From Conus ventricosus (lineage: Eukaryota > Mollusca > Gastropoda > Neogastropoda > Conidae), in the NCBI GenBank assembly GCA_018398815.1, contig CM031610.1:32233312-32297311 (forward strand): a stretch of DNA of 64,000 nt. The letters run 5' to 3'. Each line of letters opens with the position of its first letter. Position 1 is the first letter of the stretch. The notes beneath the pieces were generated by a model. That model saw only the letters and a list, made by a program, of their open reading frames with translations. It searched no databases and was not told the DNA's origin. Made by a program: the position numbers and the translations under genes. Below, piece after piece: positions 32,310 to 43,005 of the stretch.

Positions 32310-35100
32310 CAGCTGCAGAGTGCCACAGAACTAGTAGAGAGATCCGAGTGACTCCCCATAAACAGTTGAGTACGTCCAAGAGTGGCTACCAGCACCCTCT
32401 TTGTGACATTCTGTACCCATTCATTGCATCAAGTCATGAAGGTGGGTGATTTGAATGTGCGCATTCAACTTTAGATTCCGTCTTCGATGCGGTGCCTCAA
32501 GTGCCAGAAGTTTGGGCACGTCAAAGATCGCTGTTCTGGTTAGGAGGTGTGTGGTGTTTGCCACAAAGCAACTCGCGACGGGCCGTGTAAAGATCCTGCC
32601 CATTGTGCAAACTGCGATGGCGACCATCCCTCCTCTTCACGCTGCCCCATTCTGATTCAGGAAGCAAACATTGAAAAAGTTACAACGGAAAATATTTCCA
32701 TTTTTTTGAGGCGCGCAAGCAGGTCCTTGGCAGTCAGTCTGCTTAGGTTTCTTCGTACACTTCAGCTGTGAAAAACATGTCTACACGTTTGTTTGCTGTC
32801 AAACGGATGCTTTCATATTTTGTTAAAACATTGCAAGAAAAAGTGTCAGGCCCCAGAGGAGGCAAATCCACCACCACCAAACCCAGTGTGGATGTCCCTG
32901 GCAGGGGGCGCTAAATCCACTTTTTAGACTGCCCAGCAGTCTAATATATCTGCTGCTGGCAGACAAAAAGAACCAGCTCGCGAGCAGTGCCCGTGCGGGC
33001 AAGGGAGTCCAACAAGGTGTGGAGATTAAAAAGGCAACCTCCACCGTCTCCAAAACCTAAGCCGTCTCCGCCTGCGGGCATGTCTGCCCGCGGGTCTGGA
33101 GAAACAAACATACCTGTCCGTCAACAGAACAAATTTGCTCCATTAGATGTAGATGACTCAAGAGATGAATGATTTCTCTCTTTGTCCTCTACACCATAGA
33201 TAGTAGATTAATCCATTGGAATATCCGTGGTTTAAACTCTAACTTTGAGGACCTGCAGCTTTTGCGTCATATACTTGAACCTCCGGTATAGCTCTTCAGG
33301 AAACAAAAATTCAAAGCCCCAAGAGATGAACTGATTTCTCATGTTTTGTCCTCTGCACCATAGATAGTAGATTAATTCGAATGAGACTATAAACCGAGGT
33401 TCCGTGTGTGAACGCATGCATAACATCTTGCACACACGTAAAATCCCATCACCAACTTTCGGAAGAGTAGGCCAGTTTGGCCGTTGGTATGGATGACACG
33501 TTACACATAGCATGCACTCTGCGTGAGAAATGGAGGAAAGAATGAAGTAAGGAAAATGAGTGATCGATATTGAACGATACTGAATGGATGACACGGGAAA
33601 CGACTGAATGAAGCGCCAGCTGGCAGCTCTTTAGTCGGCACTACCCAGGTAGGCAGCCCGTTGTGTAAACGAGTGTGGATTGTAAAGCGCTTAGAGCTTG
33701 GTCTCTAGCCGAGAATAGGCGCTATATAAGTATTCATTATTATTATTATTATTGGAATATCCGTGATTTAAACTCTAACTTTGAGGAGCTGCAGCTTTTG
33801 CGTCATACACTTAAACCTCCGGTAGTAAGCTCTTAAGCAAACAAAAATTCAAAGCCAGAAGACATTCACTCTTTCTGGATTAAATATTTCAAAATCTGCA
33901 CAATTTTCCACGTTGAGATTAATAGGCAGTGTTCCCTTTATCCACGAAGTTTTGCTGTGTAGCTCTGTTGCTCCGACTATCCCTCTTCAGACTGTAGCTG
34001 CGAGAGTTGCTCTCCATAAAACGGTTACAGTTTGCTCACTATATCTACCATCTTCTGTCTCGGTTTGTCGTCAGGACCTAAGGTGACTTTAATGGCCATA
34101 ATCCCCTTTTGGGTAGTTTGTCTTCAACCAGGTCTGCTTCTTGAAGATGTCTTTCAGAGTTGGACTTGTGTGTCAGAATGATGGGTCTCCAACTTGCCCC
34201 CATTCTTCCACAGGTACACTTTCATGTTTCGATTTGTCGGTATGTGACCCCTCGTCGGTCTTGGACTATGAGTGGTCTGTCCATGACGATCTGTATGGAT
34301 GTGACCGTTTTCCCGTTGTGTTAAAATCCATAACTGAAAACGCCTCTGTTCCGGAACACCTTAATAATAAAAACGCTAACTGGAATCTCTTTGCTTCAAA
34401 TATTTCAAACGAGCTCCAGGAAACTGATATTCTTCAAAGTCAAGACCCAGTAGAATCTGTAACCAATACTTTAAGTCTGCAAAAACCTGTGTTCCAATGT
34501 CTTGCAGTAAACTCCCCTAAAACACCTTGGTTTAATTCTGACTGCCAACAATCTTAAGAGAACGCAAACGGGTAAGCGACAGGTATTCCAAAAACCTCAG
34601 CTCCCAATGCTCGAGCCCATCAAAAACTCCGAGCCAAAACGAGACGCACTTTTAAAGTCGGTAAACGTCAGTCTTTGAGAAACTTGTGCTCCAGGCTGAC
34701 ATTTAAAGCATCCAAGAAAAAAGTCAAACATCACGAAAATCAAAGGGAACACCAACCCGTCAATTCATCACCTGAAACTTGCCGATGCTCTGATAACTGA
34801 CGAACAAGCTGTGGCCAATCGGGCTGGCCTCCATTAAACAGAAATCCTCATCCTCGAGTAAATCTGGTTTTAGGGGGGAAAACGCCTTGGAGAAAAATCT
34901 TCTTACAGCTTCACGTCGGACAACTCTGAGGTGTGCAACCTACCATTTTCAATTGATGAACTGAAATGAGCTGAGCAAACCTGCGACGATTCTGTCCTGG
35001 CCTGGATGATATTCATTATTAGCTTTTGAAATATCTTCCAGAGTGCTAGCTTTTGAAATATCTTCCAGAGAGCTGTCTCCAACATAACACAAATGCATTC
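32310..35100 (+). mobile_element. Decayed LINE copy C (within version 2)
   Basis: ORF1 knuckles are at 32480-32650 (CLKCQKFGHVKDRC, then CGVCHKATRDGPC and CANCDGDHPSSSRC), endonuclease at 33215-34330 split by the SINE, and linker at 34330-34830. The RT start is at 34900-35060, with a short local duplication of AGCTTTTGAAATATCTTCC near 35020-35070. Numerous indels are present. Confidence 0.8.
33383..33752 (+). mobile_element. SINE with (ATT)n tail
   Basis: The element begins near GAGACTATAAACCGAGGTTC, has a 3' body with TTGTAAAGCGCTTAGAGC and TAGGCGCTATATAAGTATTC, and ends in (ATT)n. These conserved blocks occur in many metazoan, especially molluscan, SINEs. It sits within a small local duplication of the LINE endonuclease start (GATAGTAGATTAAT... 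at 33198 and 33365). Confidence 0.8.
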
Positions 35101-35445
35101 AAACTGCTCCGGTCAGTTGGAAAAGGAAAGAGGTTAAAGTATATTGAGATCGTGACAACAGTTGCAGAAACAGTGCACAAGTAAGACTGTCATGGTTAGA
35201 GGCGTAGGGGAAAGGAGGTGGTTGTGAGCTTGGAGCAGGATAGATTTAGATTTTTTTTGGGGTTTTTCATTTCGCATCCATTCAGTATGTACATGGGTCG
35301 ATTCTATCCCTTGTCTCAAAGTTTAAAGAAATGTTTGAATATACCACTGAAACAGATTGTTCAATATGACCTTTTTTCCCAGAGGTTGAAATGGAAACGA
35401 ATACCTACTATTCTCTCTCCTGAACACACCACAATACATAAGTAC

Positions 35446-35694
35446 ACACGCATGTGCGCGTGCGTTCGCACACGCACACGCACACGCACACGCAACACAC
35501 TTACACTTACACTTGCACTTCTTCACAAAAGTAGACTTTTTGGCACTCATACGCCCACGCAATAAATTTTTTTCACTAAAATTTTTTCAGTGAAAAACGT
35601 CAACTAACAAACAAGGGTTGTATACACGTTCGCATTGTACACACGTTTACGCACACGCACACGCACACACACGCGCACACGCACACACACACCA

Positions 35695-35737
<43 letters not shown>

Positions 35738-35745
35738 ACACCGCG
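35446..35745. repeat. (CA)n microsatellites with CGCACA interruptions
   Basis: CACACG-rich runs at 35446-35495 and 35636-35738, the second being the version-2 counterpart of 28364-28465. Confidence 0.9.
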
Positions 35746-36058
35746 CGCTCTCGTTCACACTGCACCCACGCTCGCTCACACTCGCACACAGGAAGGTGAG
35801 AGGCTGAGAATCGTTTTTTTTTTTCCAATGAAGTTGCTGGCATACCATGCGTTGCTAAAGATGTTCCTCCACCGAATATCCAATCGACTAGTTCGTTTAT
35901 AGCAATCTCGGTCTTCAGCTATGTAAAATGAACGAGAGTAGGATACTGCACTATGTTTTCTAATGGAAGATTGTTGAAACCTTTTATGTTGACATAACAT
36001 ATCCTATAAAACTCAATATCGTTAGATTGCAAGATAACAGAATGCGCAGATACTGTGC

Positions 36059-36155
36059 TAGAGAACGGTATTATGCCGCTTTTGGCTCACCCACTCTCAA
36101 CCGGCCTTGGCCGTCTCGTGCGGGCAATCCAAAAGCGGCATAATACCGTTCTCTA
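36059..36155. mobile_element. MITE-like hairpin with perfect 27-bp inverted repeats
   Basis: 36059-36085 and 36129-36155 are exact reverse complements (starting TAGAGAACGGTATTATGCCG) around a 43-bp loop. If the outer TA on each side is the duplicated target, the element is 93 bp, a size and target typical of Tc1/mariner-derived MITEs. It lies exactly where the second segmental duplication ends. Confidence 0.7.
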
Positions 36156-36815
36156 CTAAGCATGACTTTAATAACCAAAAAGTCTTTTAAAACTGAGTTA
36201 TATTTTTGACATAAAATCCACACACACACACTGCAGGGTGAGAGAGAGTGGCTTATGCAGGTTGTTTTTTAAAGACATGCAGTGAAGCGCGGCACTCCCC
36301 AGAGATTTCAATAGAAGCATTCAGAGCAAGCTAGCGGTCTCCACTCGTGCACCGTTGGATTTGTAAAGCCAGTCGCAGACATGAAAGCGAGAGTTAAATA
36401 CCCCATAGTGCAGTTCTGAATAGCGAGATTTCTATAAGTGGCTGAAAGGATTTTGCTCAGTCATTCCGCCTTTCATAAAACATATCAAAACATGTTTCTT
36501 ACCTTCCCCCAATCACAAGACTAGACAGAATCAGCTGATTAGTAACAGTGACGACATTTTCGCCCAACACTTGTGTTGTTAGCAACCTAGCCTAGTGATT
36601 TTGTTATTTCTCCCGGTGCTGTGGTGGTGTGAAGACGTTTTTCAGTTGTTTGTGTTGGTTGATTTTATTTCAATGTCGCGAGTGTATCTCTTCTGAATTA
36701 GAGATAGAACTTCTTGAATCACAAACCGTTTCATCAAGAATTGCTAGATTACTCAAGACAAAATACTAGTGTATAATGAAACTCTTTGTTGTGGGAGTCA
36801 ACCTGCGGTGAAGAC
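36156..36815. other. Unassigned AT-rich stretch
   Basis: No open frame of note and no recognised element; a short CA run lies at 36219-36230. Confidence 0.4.
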
Positions 36816-36819
36816 AGCC

Positions 36820-37260
36820 TTGCTATAAATAGCCGTTCATGTGTGAACGTCCTGTTTTAGCAGCAGTAGGGCTGCGGTAAAATCAGCATTGCTGACTGCT
36901 ACTATAAATAGCCGTTCATGTTGTGAACGTCCTATTTTAGCAGCAAGAGGGCTGTTACTATAACTGGCCTTTTTTAGCAGCATGAGTCTAACAGGATGTA
37001 GTGGTGCTTGTAATTAGGACAGACGTGCATCCATGCCCGTTTGACATAAATACAAAGGTCGCAAGCCCTCTAACTGTGTCAAACGTGCATGGATGCCTGT
37101 TTGGCCTAGTTAAGAGTAGTGAAACTACCAAGCCGCCTAACTGTGTCAAACGTGCATGGATGCTCGTTTGGTCTGGTTAGCCAAAACCAACTACCGCAGT
37201 TATTACTGTGCTGGTGATAACAGATGTCAAGTGGCCTTACCAGTTCCACTTGACATTTTA
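36820..37260. repeat. Cluster of direct repeats and hairpins
   Basis: Two copies of a 78-bp unit (36821 and 36898) hold TATAAATAG and GTTCATG(T)TGTGAAC. Three palindromic motifs around GTGCATGGATGC lie at about 37018-37048, 37078-37108 and 37146-37173; the last two are in a 67-bp direct repeat starting at 37065 and 37132. A perfect 11-bp stem, ATGTCAAGTGG/CCACTTGACAT, is at 37224-37256. The cluster lies beside the virus-like gene fragments and could be a regulatory or terminal region; this is inference. Confidence 0.6.
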
Positions 37261-37266
37261 ACGCCT

Positions 37267-37560
37267 TCTTACCTTACCCACCCCAAGTCATCCTCAAGTT
37301 CTTACTTAAGTCATCCTTAAGTCATCCACAAGTTCTTACTCAAGTCATCCTCAAGTCACTTCTAAGTTCTTAACTGAAGTTGTCCCCAAGTCATCCTCAA
37401 GTCATTCACAAGTTCTTACTTAAGTCATCCTTAAGTCGCCCCAAGTCACTTTTAAGTTCTTACCCAAGTCATCCCCAAGTCATCTTAAGTCATCCTCAAG
37501 TCACCTCAAGTTCTTACTCAAGTCATCCTCTAAGTACAACTAAGTTCTTATTCAAGTTAT
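37267..37560. repeat. Degenerate tandem of AAGTCATCC / AAGTTCTTA
   Basis: About 25 units built on AAGT spaced by 9-11 bases, such as CAAGTCATCCTCAAGTTCTT. A comparable AAGT-based tract occurs at 54750-54952 in the larger virus-like block. Confidence 0.8.
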
Positions 37561-37610
37561 CTTATCAAAAAAAAAATACAATCTATGTTTTTATCTTAAA
37601 TAGTAGATGT

Positions 37611-37819
37611 CTAATATAGGGACACACATGCTTCAAAAAACGCGTCATCGTTGAGGATGTCTTGCTCAGCGTCCTCTGCGCGAAATCGGTCGGCATAAAT
37701 CTTAATGAAGTTCTTACATCCTAAGCAACCGCAAATTTATTACAATTCTGGTCTATGGAAATGTCTTTTATAGACTCCATGTCTTTATTTATTGACTTCA
37801 ACAAATAATAATCCGCCAT
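37611..37819 (-). CDS. Small CxCxxC protein of the virus-like element (frameshifted)
   Basis: It starts MADYYLLKSINKDMESIKDI and, after a one-base break near 37720, continues CGCLGCKNFIKIYADRF and AEDAEQDILNDDAFFEACV. The Cys pattern CxCxxC after an acidic helix resembles the small protein at 53380-53515 in the main block (GCSCNYCRDCFKRLC). It may bind zinc. I do not recognise a named family; linkage to Maverick/Polinton elements is by that similarity and by neighbours. Confidence 0.5.
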
Positions 37820-37984
37820 GATCTATTTTATCAAAAAAATTTTAAAATATTATTGCATTATAAATGGATCAAAATGATTTTTTTGTTATTGGCGTTCCTG
37901 GCGTGCTGTTGTGTTCGTCTTTTGCATTTAATGGTTGAGATTGTTTGGACTTTGGTTTTTGCCAGCGTTGTGTAAATATTTTAT

Positions 37985-38290
37985 AACCCTATAACCGCCC
38001 CAACAGCAGCAAGGGCGCCAAAATGGCAACAGTTTTAGTTCAATATTCCATGAAGACTTTGGCGCTGTAGGTCTTGAATCATATGGAGTTTTTATAGCTG
38101 GCATTGAATCAACTGTTGGCGTTGGCGGCGTTATGTTTTTATGATGAGTTATATTTTGTGATTGTAACTGTAATTTTTTTTGTTTGTTCCACTCAGCTAA
38201 TTTTTTCCTGCCGCAATGCGTCCAGGATGAGGTGTTTTGTGACCACTTTCACCTGATTCAATGTTTTCTGATTCTGCTGATTTTATGGGG
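37985..38290 (-). pseudogene. Small transmembrane protein fragment, relative of 54317-54746
   Basis: The minus strand reads HPGRIAAGKKLAEWNKQKK, a Pro/Thr-rich linker, then ALAAVGAVIGL before a stop. The gene at 54317-54746 reads KNPGRVEAGHKLAEWNRLRK, a linker, then VLGAVVVGGGVLAYKYL. The same order of basic PGR..AG.KLAEWN motif and glycine-rich membrane helix supports common origin. No start codon is visible and two frame breaks occur. Confidence 0.55.
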
Positions 38291-38299
38291 CCCTTATTT

Positions 38300-39400
38300 T
38301 TGAAGGGAAAAAAATCTATAGATTAAAAATAATTAATCCCCTTTATTAACGGTGAAACAAAAGTTCCAAAAACTGTTTTAAAAACACATCCAAGACTCAA
38401 AAGACTTGTTAAAATGGATCCTCGTTAAAAATCATAAAATCTTTTCAGAATCAAAGGGAGCAAATTATGACTAGTTTAGTGTACAAACTAAAAACCGTTT
38501 CCCAAACCTTTTCACCATTTAGACCCCAACTGCGCTTTATACCTGTTATGATACTTTATAATGTTTGTGGGGACATTGTTTTAATCGTTCAAACTGAATT
38601 TATTTCCGAGGAACTGTTTTGTTTTTTCCACATTGCCAAAAAAAACGTTTCCTTTTGATAATAGCTTGGCATAACTTTTTCATTTGTAATCACCAAATTC
38701 GCAAGGGATGTTTAGCAGATCTCGCTGTTCATTTTTTATTACAAATTTTAAATATTTTATTTTTTAAAATACGCTGAAAAAACTGTTCCCAAACCCTTTG
38801 TATACCATTTTGCTTTTTGGAGCAAAGTATGGATACACAATGCTTGGAAAAAAGCTTGTTAAAAATTTAAAACCGCAGTCTTGGCAAACTAGATTTGAGG
38901 TTTACAAAGCTAATTGCAAAATTTTGCCTTCGTTTGCCACGAAAGTTTTTTAGTCAAGCAAGGAAAAATTCCAGACAGTATAAATAGTAAAAAAAAAAAC
39001 CGTTTTAAAAATGGCTTCACCGTAATGATATAGGTGGGCGTGGTAATGCGCTTGCTTTTAGCGGAAGTAATTACCATTTAGAAAAAAGCGGGATACGGCG
39101 GAGAAAAAGACATAACAAAGCTATGGGCAACAGCAGCTGCCAAGACGCCTATAAAACGGGAAATTGAGCAGTTAGTTTTTATTAAAAACAAACCGAAAAA
39201 ACAGGGACGCACTTACCTTTAAAGATTTGACCAGCAAAAGAATATTATTTTGAAAACCAGGAAAAACCAATCGAGACTTTGCCCCCCCCAAAAAATTCCC
39301 GTGATTTTATAAACCCTCAAAAAAACAAAGATGAAAAAATCGCGTTGTTTCTTGGCATGCCCGTCGTGTATTTTGTTGCACATAATATTGGCTAAATAAA
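38300..39400. other. AT-rich stretch between virus-like fragment and LINE block
   Basis: Short open frames (for example 38467-38658 plus, and one ending near 39216 with KAGYGGEKDITKLWATAAAK) do not match anything I recognise. From about 38800 on, homopolymers become longer and single-base changes frequent. Confidence 0.35.
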
Positions 39401-39404
39401 AAGG

Positions 39405-42400
39405 GGGGTTAATTCGGTTAAACAGGATTCCGACGCCAATGTTTTGTCTCTGTGCAACGGGAAGCTTGTACCGGGTGTTCAGCGTGGGCTCCAGTTTGGT
39501 GGACAAAATACATCTGTGGGCGGAAGAAAGGTTATTTCTTCTGCTACAAAGACCATGCGTTCCTTTCATTTTTTCGACACCCTTTTGCTGACCCCTGAAA
39601 TCCAAACGGGAAATCTCCCTTTTCCAGGTAAAGGATGTCAAATTCTAGAAGTTTTTTTCCCCAAAATTAAAATTCCTTACATTAAACCTTACAAACTTCT
39701 TGCCGAAAAGCTTGAACATTCTGCGGGTCGTACCAACACGAAAGGGCGCGAAAAAAAAACTTCGCTGCACCTCTACGGGGCCCTTTGGGCCGTCAAACGA
39801 TGATAATGGTTGCGTCGGCTCTGCAAAAACCCTCTTATCTAAAGTCTGGTTCCTCTTCTCATCGGGCTTCAGTCTGTCGGGGAGCATTACGCACCACTCT
39901 GTGACAGCCTGTATGCAATGCAAATGAACCCCCTCTTTACCCCAACCGCAATGAAATTTCCCCAAAATTACTCGGTTAAGTTGATCCAAAAACCCCTTTT
40001 ATGAGTTTTTTAATTTCCCGGTTTCAAAGAAAATTTTGAAGAAAATCTCATCTGTATCCTTCTTTTGAATTCGTATTACCCCCCGCACAGAATGCGGGTC
40101 TTGATTGGGGAAATTGTTTTTCTCCAGATTTCCGATAACCCTCCAGGCCTTTTTTTCAGTTTGGGGGCAATAGCTGGCCGAAAACCTCCATCACCCCGAA
40201 TTTTTAAAACTTAAAAATTTTTTTTTACCTCTTTGAAAGGGGAAAGCCCCCACATTTTTCTGATTGGGCCCCATCATCTTGCATTTGGAAAAAATTGGTT
40301 GATCGTTTGGCCAGGAATTTTCTAAGAAGAAACGCCAAATATCTTTTTCCCTACCGTTTGAAATAAAGGGTTAATGGTTATATAAATTTTGAAGGACTGG
40401 AATACACAGCGGTTAAAAAAATTTTCCAGAACCGTCCAAACCTAAGATTTCCTCTTCTCCGTGTGGTCGCAAAGAAGAAATGGTTTAATGGGGGCAAAAT
40501 ACTGGCCATTCTTTTTTTTCATTTGTTTTTTTTAAAAGAGTAAAGAACCCCGTGCTGAACCCCATTTCATGTCCCCCAAACAGTAAAAACGATTGTTTTA
40601 GTGTTTTGGGAAGAGGCCAGACATAAACATTTTACAGCGACTATGAAAAACCTTGTTCAAGAACCCCCACCTATGTAATCTTTTAAATTTTTAAAGGGAG
40701 ATACTTAATGGATCAAAATTTTTCAGAAGAAATTTTTTTAAAAAATTTTCGGTATTTTTTAGAATTTATTTCAAAGAGTTTGGTGAATGACTTAAGGTGG
40801 GACAGTCCTGATAGGCCCTTTCGAGGGGTGGGCTAAAAGAAGTTTCAAATGGTGTATTTTTTTTGTTTGCTTTTTTTGTGTTTTTCCCTAAGAATCGGGG
40901 TCTCTTTTTAATTTTTCACGGCCCTTTTTCGGGGGCTCGGTGCCCCCAACAAGGGTTTAATGTCTTTCCCCTCTAGAATCGTTTTCTTAAATTCAATTTT
41001 TAGAGATTTTTCCGTCTTCCCGCCCCCAAATTCACAATATTTTTGGCTTCCCCTCTTAGGTAGGGCTTCTTTTCAAATTTTGGGTGTTATTTTTATAATA
41101 GCCAAGAGGATAGGACTTTTTCCCTACGTTGGTGTTTGGGGAAAAAGGGGTACAAAACGGGAGTACCGGGAATAGTTTGTGGAAAGCAGAAAGTGACCAA
41201 ACTCGGAGCAGATCTTGGAAATCAAGGGGTTGAATGGGCCATGCTTTCAGTCATTTTGGGGGGGGGGGCTGCAGAGCCCCTTGGGGTCTTTAATCCTGTC
41301 CTGAGATATTCCCTAGGCGCACCCGGTCCTCCTGACGGGGGCCTTTATCCCCCAAAAAGCCCGACAGGAAACAGTCAAAAGTGAATCCCTTTTTAGATTT
41401 TTTAAAGTCTTCCACCTTATGGACTGGTGGGACCTTTCAATTTTGAAATTTCTCGACCCCTGTGATGCATTTGTACCTTCCTTTTGCAGGGGTTTAGTTC
41501 ATGTAATGGATGGTATGGTTCTAGGGGGTGGTTTCCCTTTTTTAAAATTGAAGTGTTTGCAAACCCCCATAAAACTGTCTTTCCCTTTGAAAGGTTTTGT
41601 ATTCTCCCGTTTACATTATGGACTTGTTTTATCGGTTTATTTTCTTTTTTTGAAGGTTTTAAATCCTTCCCCTCTAGCCCTGTCGGGAAAAGCTACTGAG
41701 TGCCCCAGAATAGTGCCAAGAATCCGAGGACTCCCCAAAAACAGCTGAGACGTCCCAAAAATGTCAGAGTGGTCTTTGGGGGCGCTCGGGGACCCAAGGG
41801 TTTAAAAAATGAAAATTTCACCCAAGGTGTAAGAACTGCGTAGGGTCACGTTCGCCAAAGAACAAAAGAGTCCCCCCACACCCTCTTTCTGACATTCTGT
41901 TTCCCCCTTCCTGCCTCAATCATCAAAGTGGGTTATTTGAAAAATGCGCTTCAACTTTAAATTTGTTTCGATGTGGTGTTTAAGTGCCCGAAGTAGGGAA
42001 CGCAAAAATCGTGTTTTGGTTAGGGGGCGTGTGGTGTTTTCTGCAAACCACCAACGGGTCGTGTAAAGATCCCCGCCCCTTGTTCAAAAAGCGTGGCGAC
42101 CACCCCCCCCTTCACGCAACTCCCACTTGTGATTCAGGAACTAACTTCAGAAATTAAAAACCCCAAAATATTTTTTTTCGAGGGGTGCAAACAGGGCCTT
42201 GGCAGTCGTCTACTTAAGTTTCTTGGGACATTCAGTGTGAAAAAAATTTGTACACTTTTTGTTTTTTCTGTCAAAAAAGGGTGTTTTTTTATTTTTTTTA
42301 AAAATTGCAGAAAAAGTGTCGGCCCCCCGAGGAGGCAAAACCACCCCCACCCAACCTAGTGTGGGTTCCCTGGCAGGGGCGCTAATCCCCCACTTTTCAG

Positions 42401-42890
42401 ACTGACCAGCAGTCAAAACCTTGCTGCGGGGGGGAAACCCAAAAAAAACCAACTGGGGCGGCCCCTAGGGCAAGGGGGTCCAAGTGTGGAGATTAAAAAA
42501 AAAAGGGGACCTCCCCATCTAACAACCAAGCCCCTCCCCCTGCGGGGGAAGTCCCAGCGTCTGGAAATCAACCCTACCTGCCTTCAAAAAACGAAATTTT
42601 CTCCATTTGTGAGACGACTCAAGCGATGAACTGAATTCTCTTGTTTTTTCCCCGCCCATGGAAAATCCCGGGGGTTTAAACTCAAACTTTGAGGACGCAG
42701 CTTTTACGTATACACCCAAACCTCCGGGAGTAGATCTTTAGGAAACAAAACATTTAAAGCTAGAAGACATTTTACTCTTTCGGCTTAATTTTCAAAATCT
42801 GCACAACTTCCCCCGTTGAATTTAAAGCGGCGTTTCCTTTTTACCACGAAACTTGCGTGTACCCCCCCTTCTGTTCCCGGGGTTTTAGGT
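39405..42890 (+). repeat. Segmental duplication, version 3, heavily degraded
   Basis: It follows the order of 29060-33280: RT end, thumb and RNase H of LINE B (39405-40395, with a loss of about 300 bp near 40150), truncated LINE end (40396-40850), the non-LINE segment (40860-41690), then ORF1 and endonuclease start (41690-42860). Homopolymer runs of A, C, G and T are lengthened and many bases dropped, so no frame survives. Confidence 0.75.
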
Positions 42891-43005
42891 GTCAGGGGGA
42901 AGGGGTTGGGGGTTCGTCTGTTGTATCTCCTCCGAAGCCTCAAGGGGGCAAGACATGTTTTTTGGGCCCTGGCCCCTTATTGGTCCAAGGTGGTGGTAAG
43001 GGAGG

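Larger units (their letters stand above)
31451..36058 (+). repeat. Segmental duplication, version 2
   Basis: It matches 19098-19500 + 25452 to about 28750 in order, including LINE ORF1, endonuclease, linker, the unidentified insert and its (CA)n tract. It lacks the full-length LINE found in version 1 and carries a SINE (about 33383-33752) that version 1 lacks. It ends at a hairpin element at 36059. Confidence 0.85.

Noticed and set aside
39219..39989. Minus-strand proteins of 110-140 residues in the degraded LINE copy
   Set aside because: Antisense shadows of LINE ORF2 sequence that can be aligned with 29060-29700.
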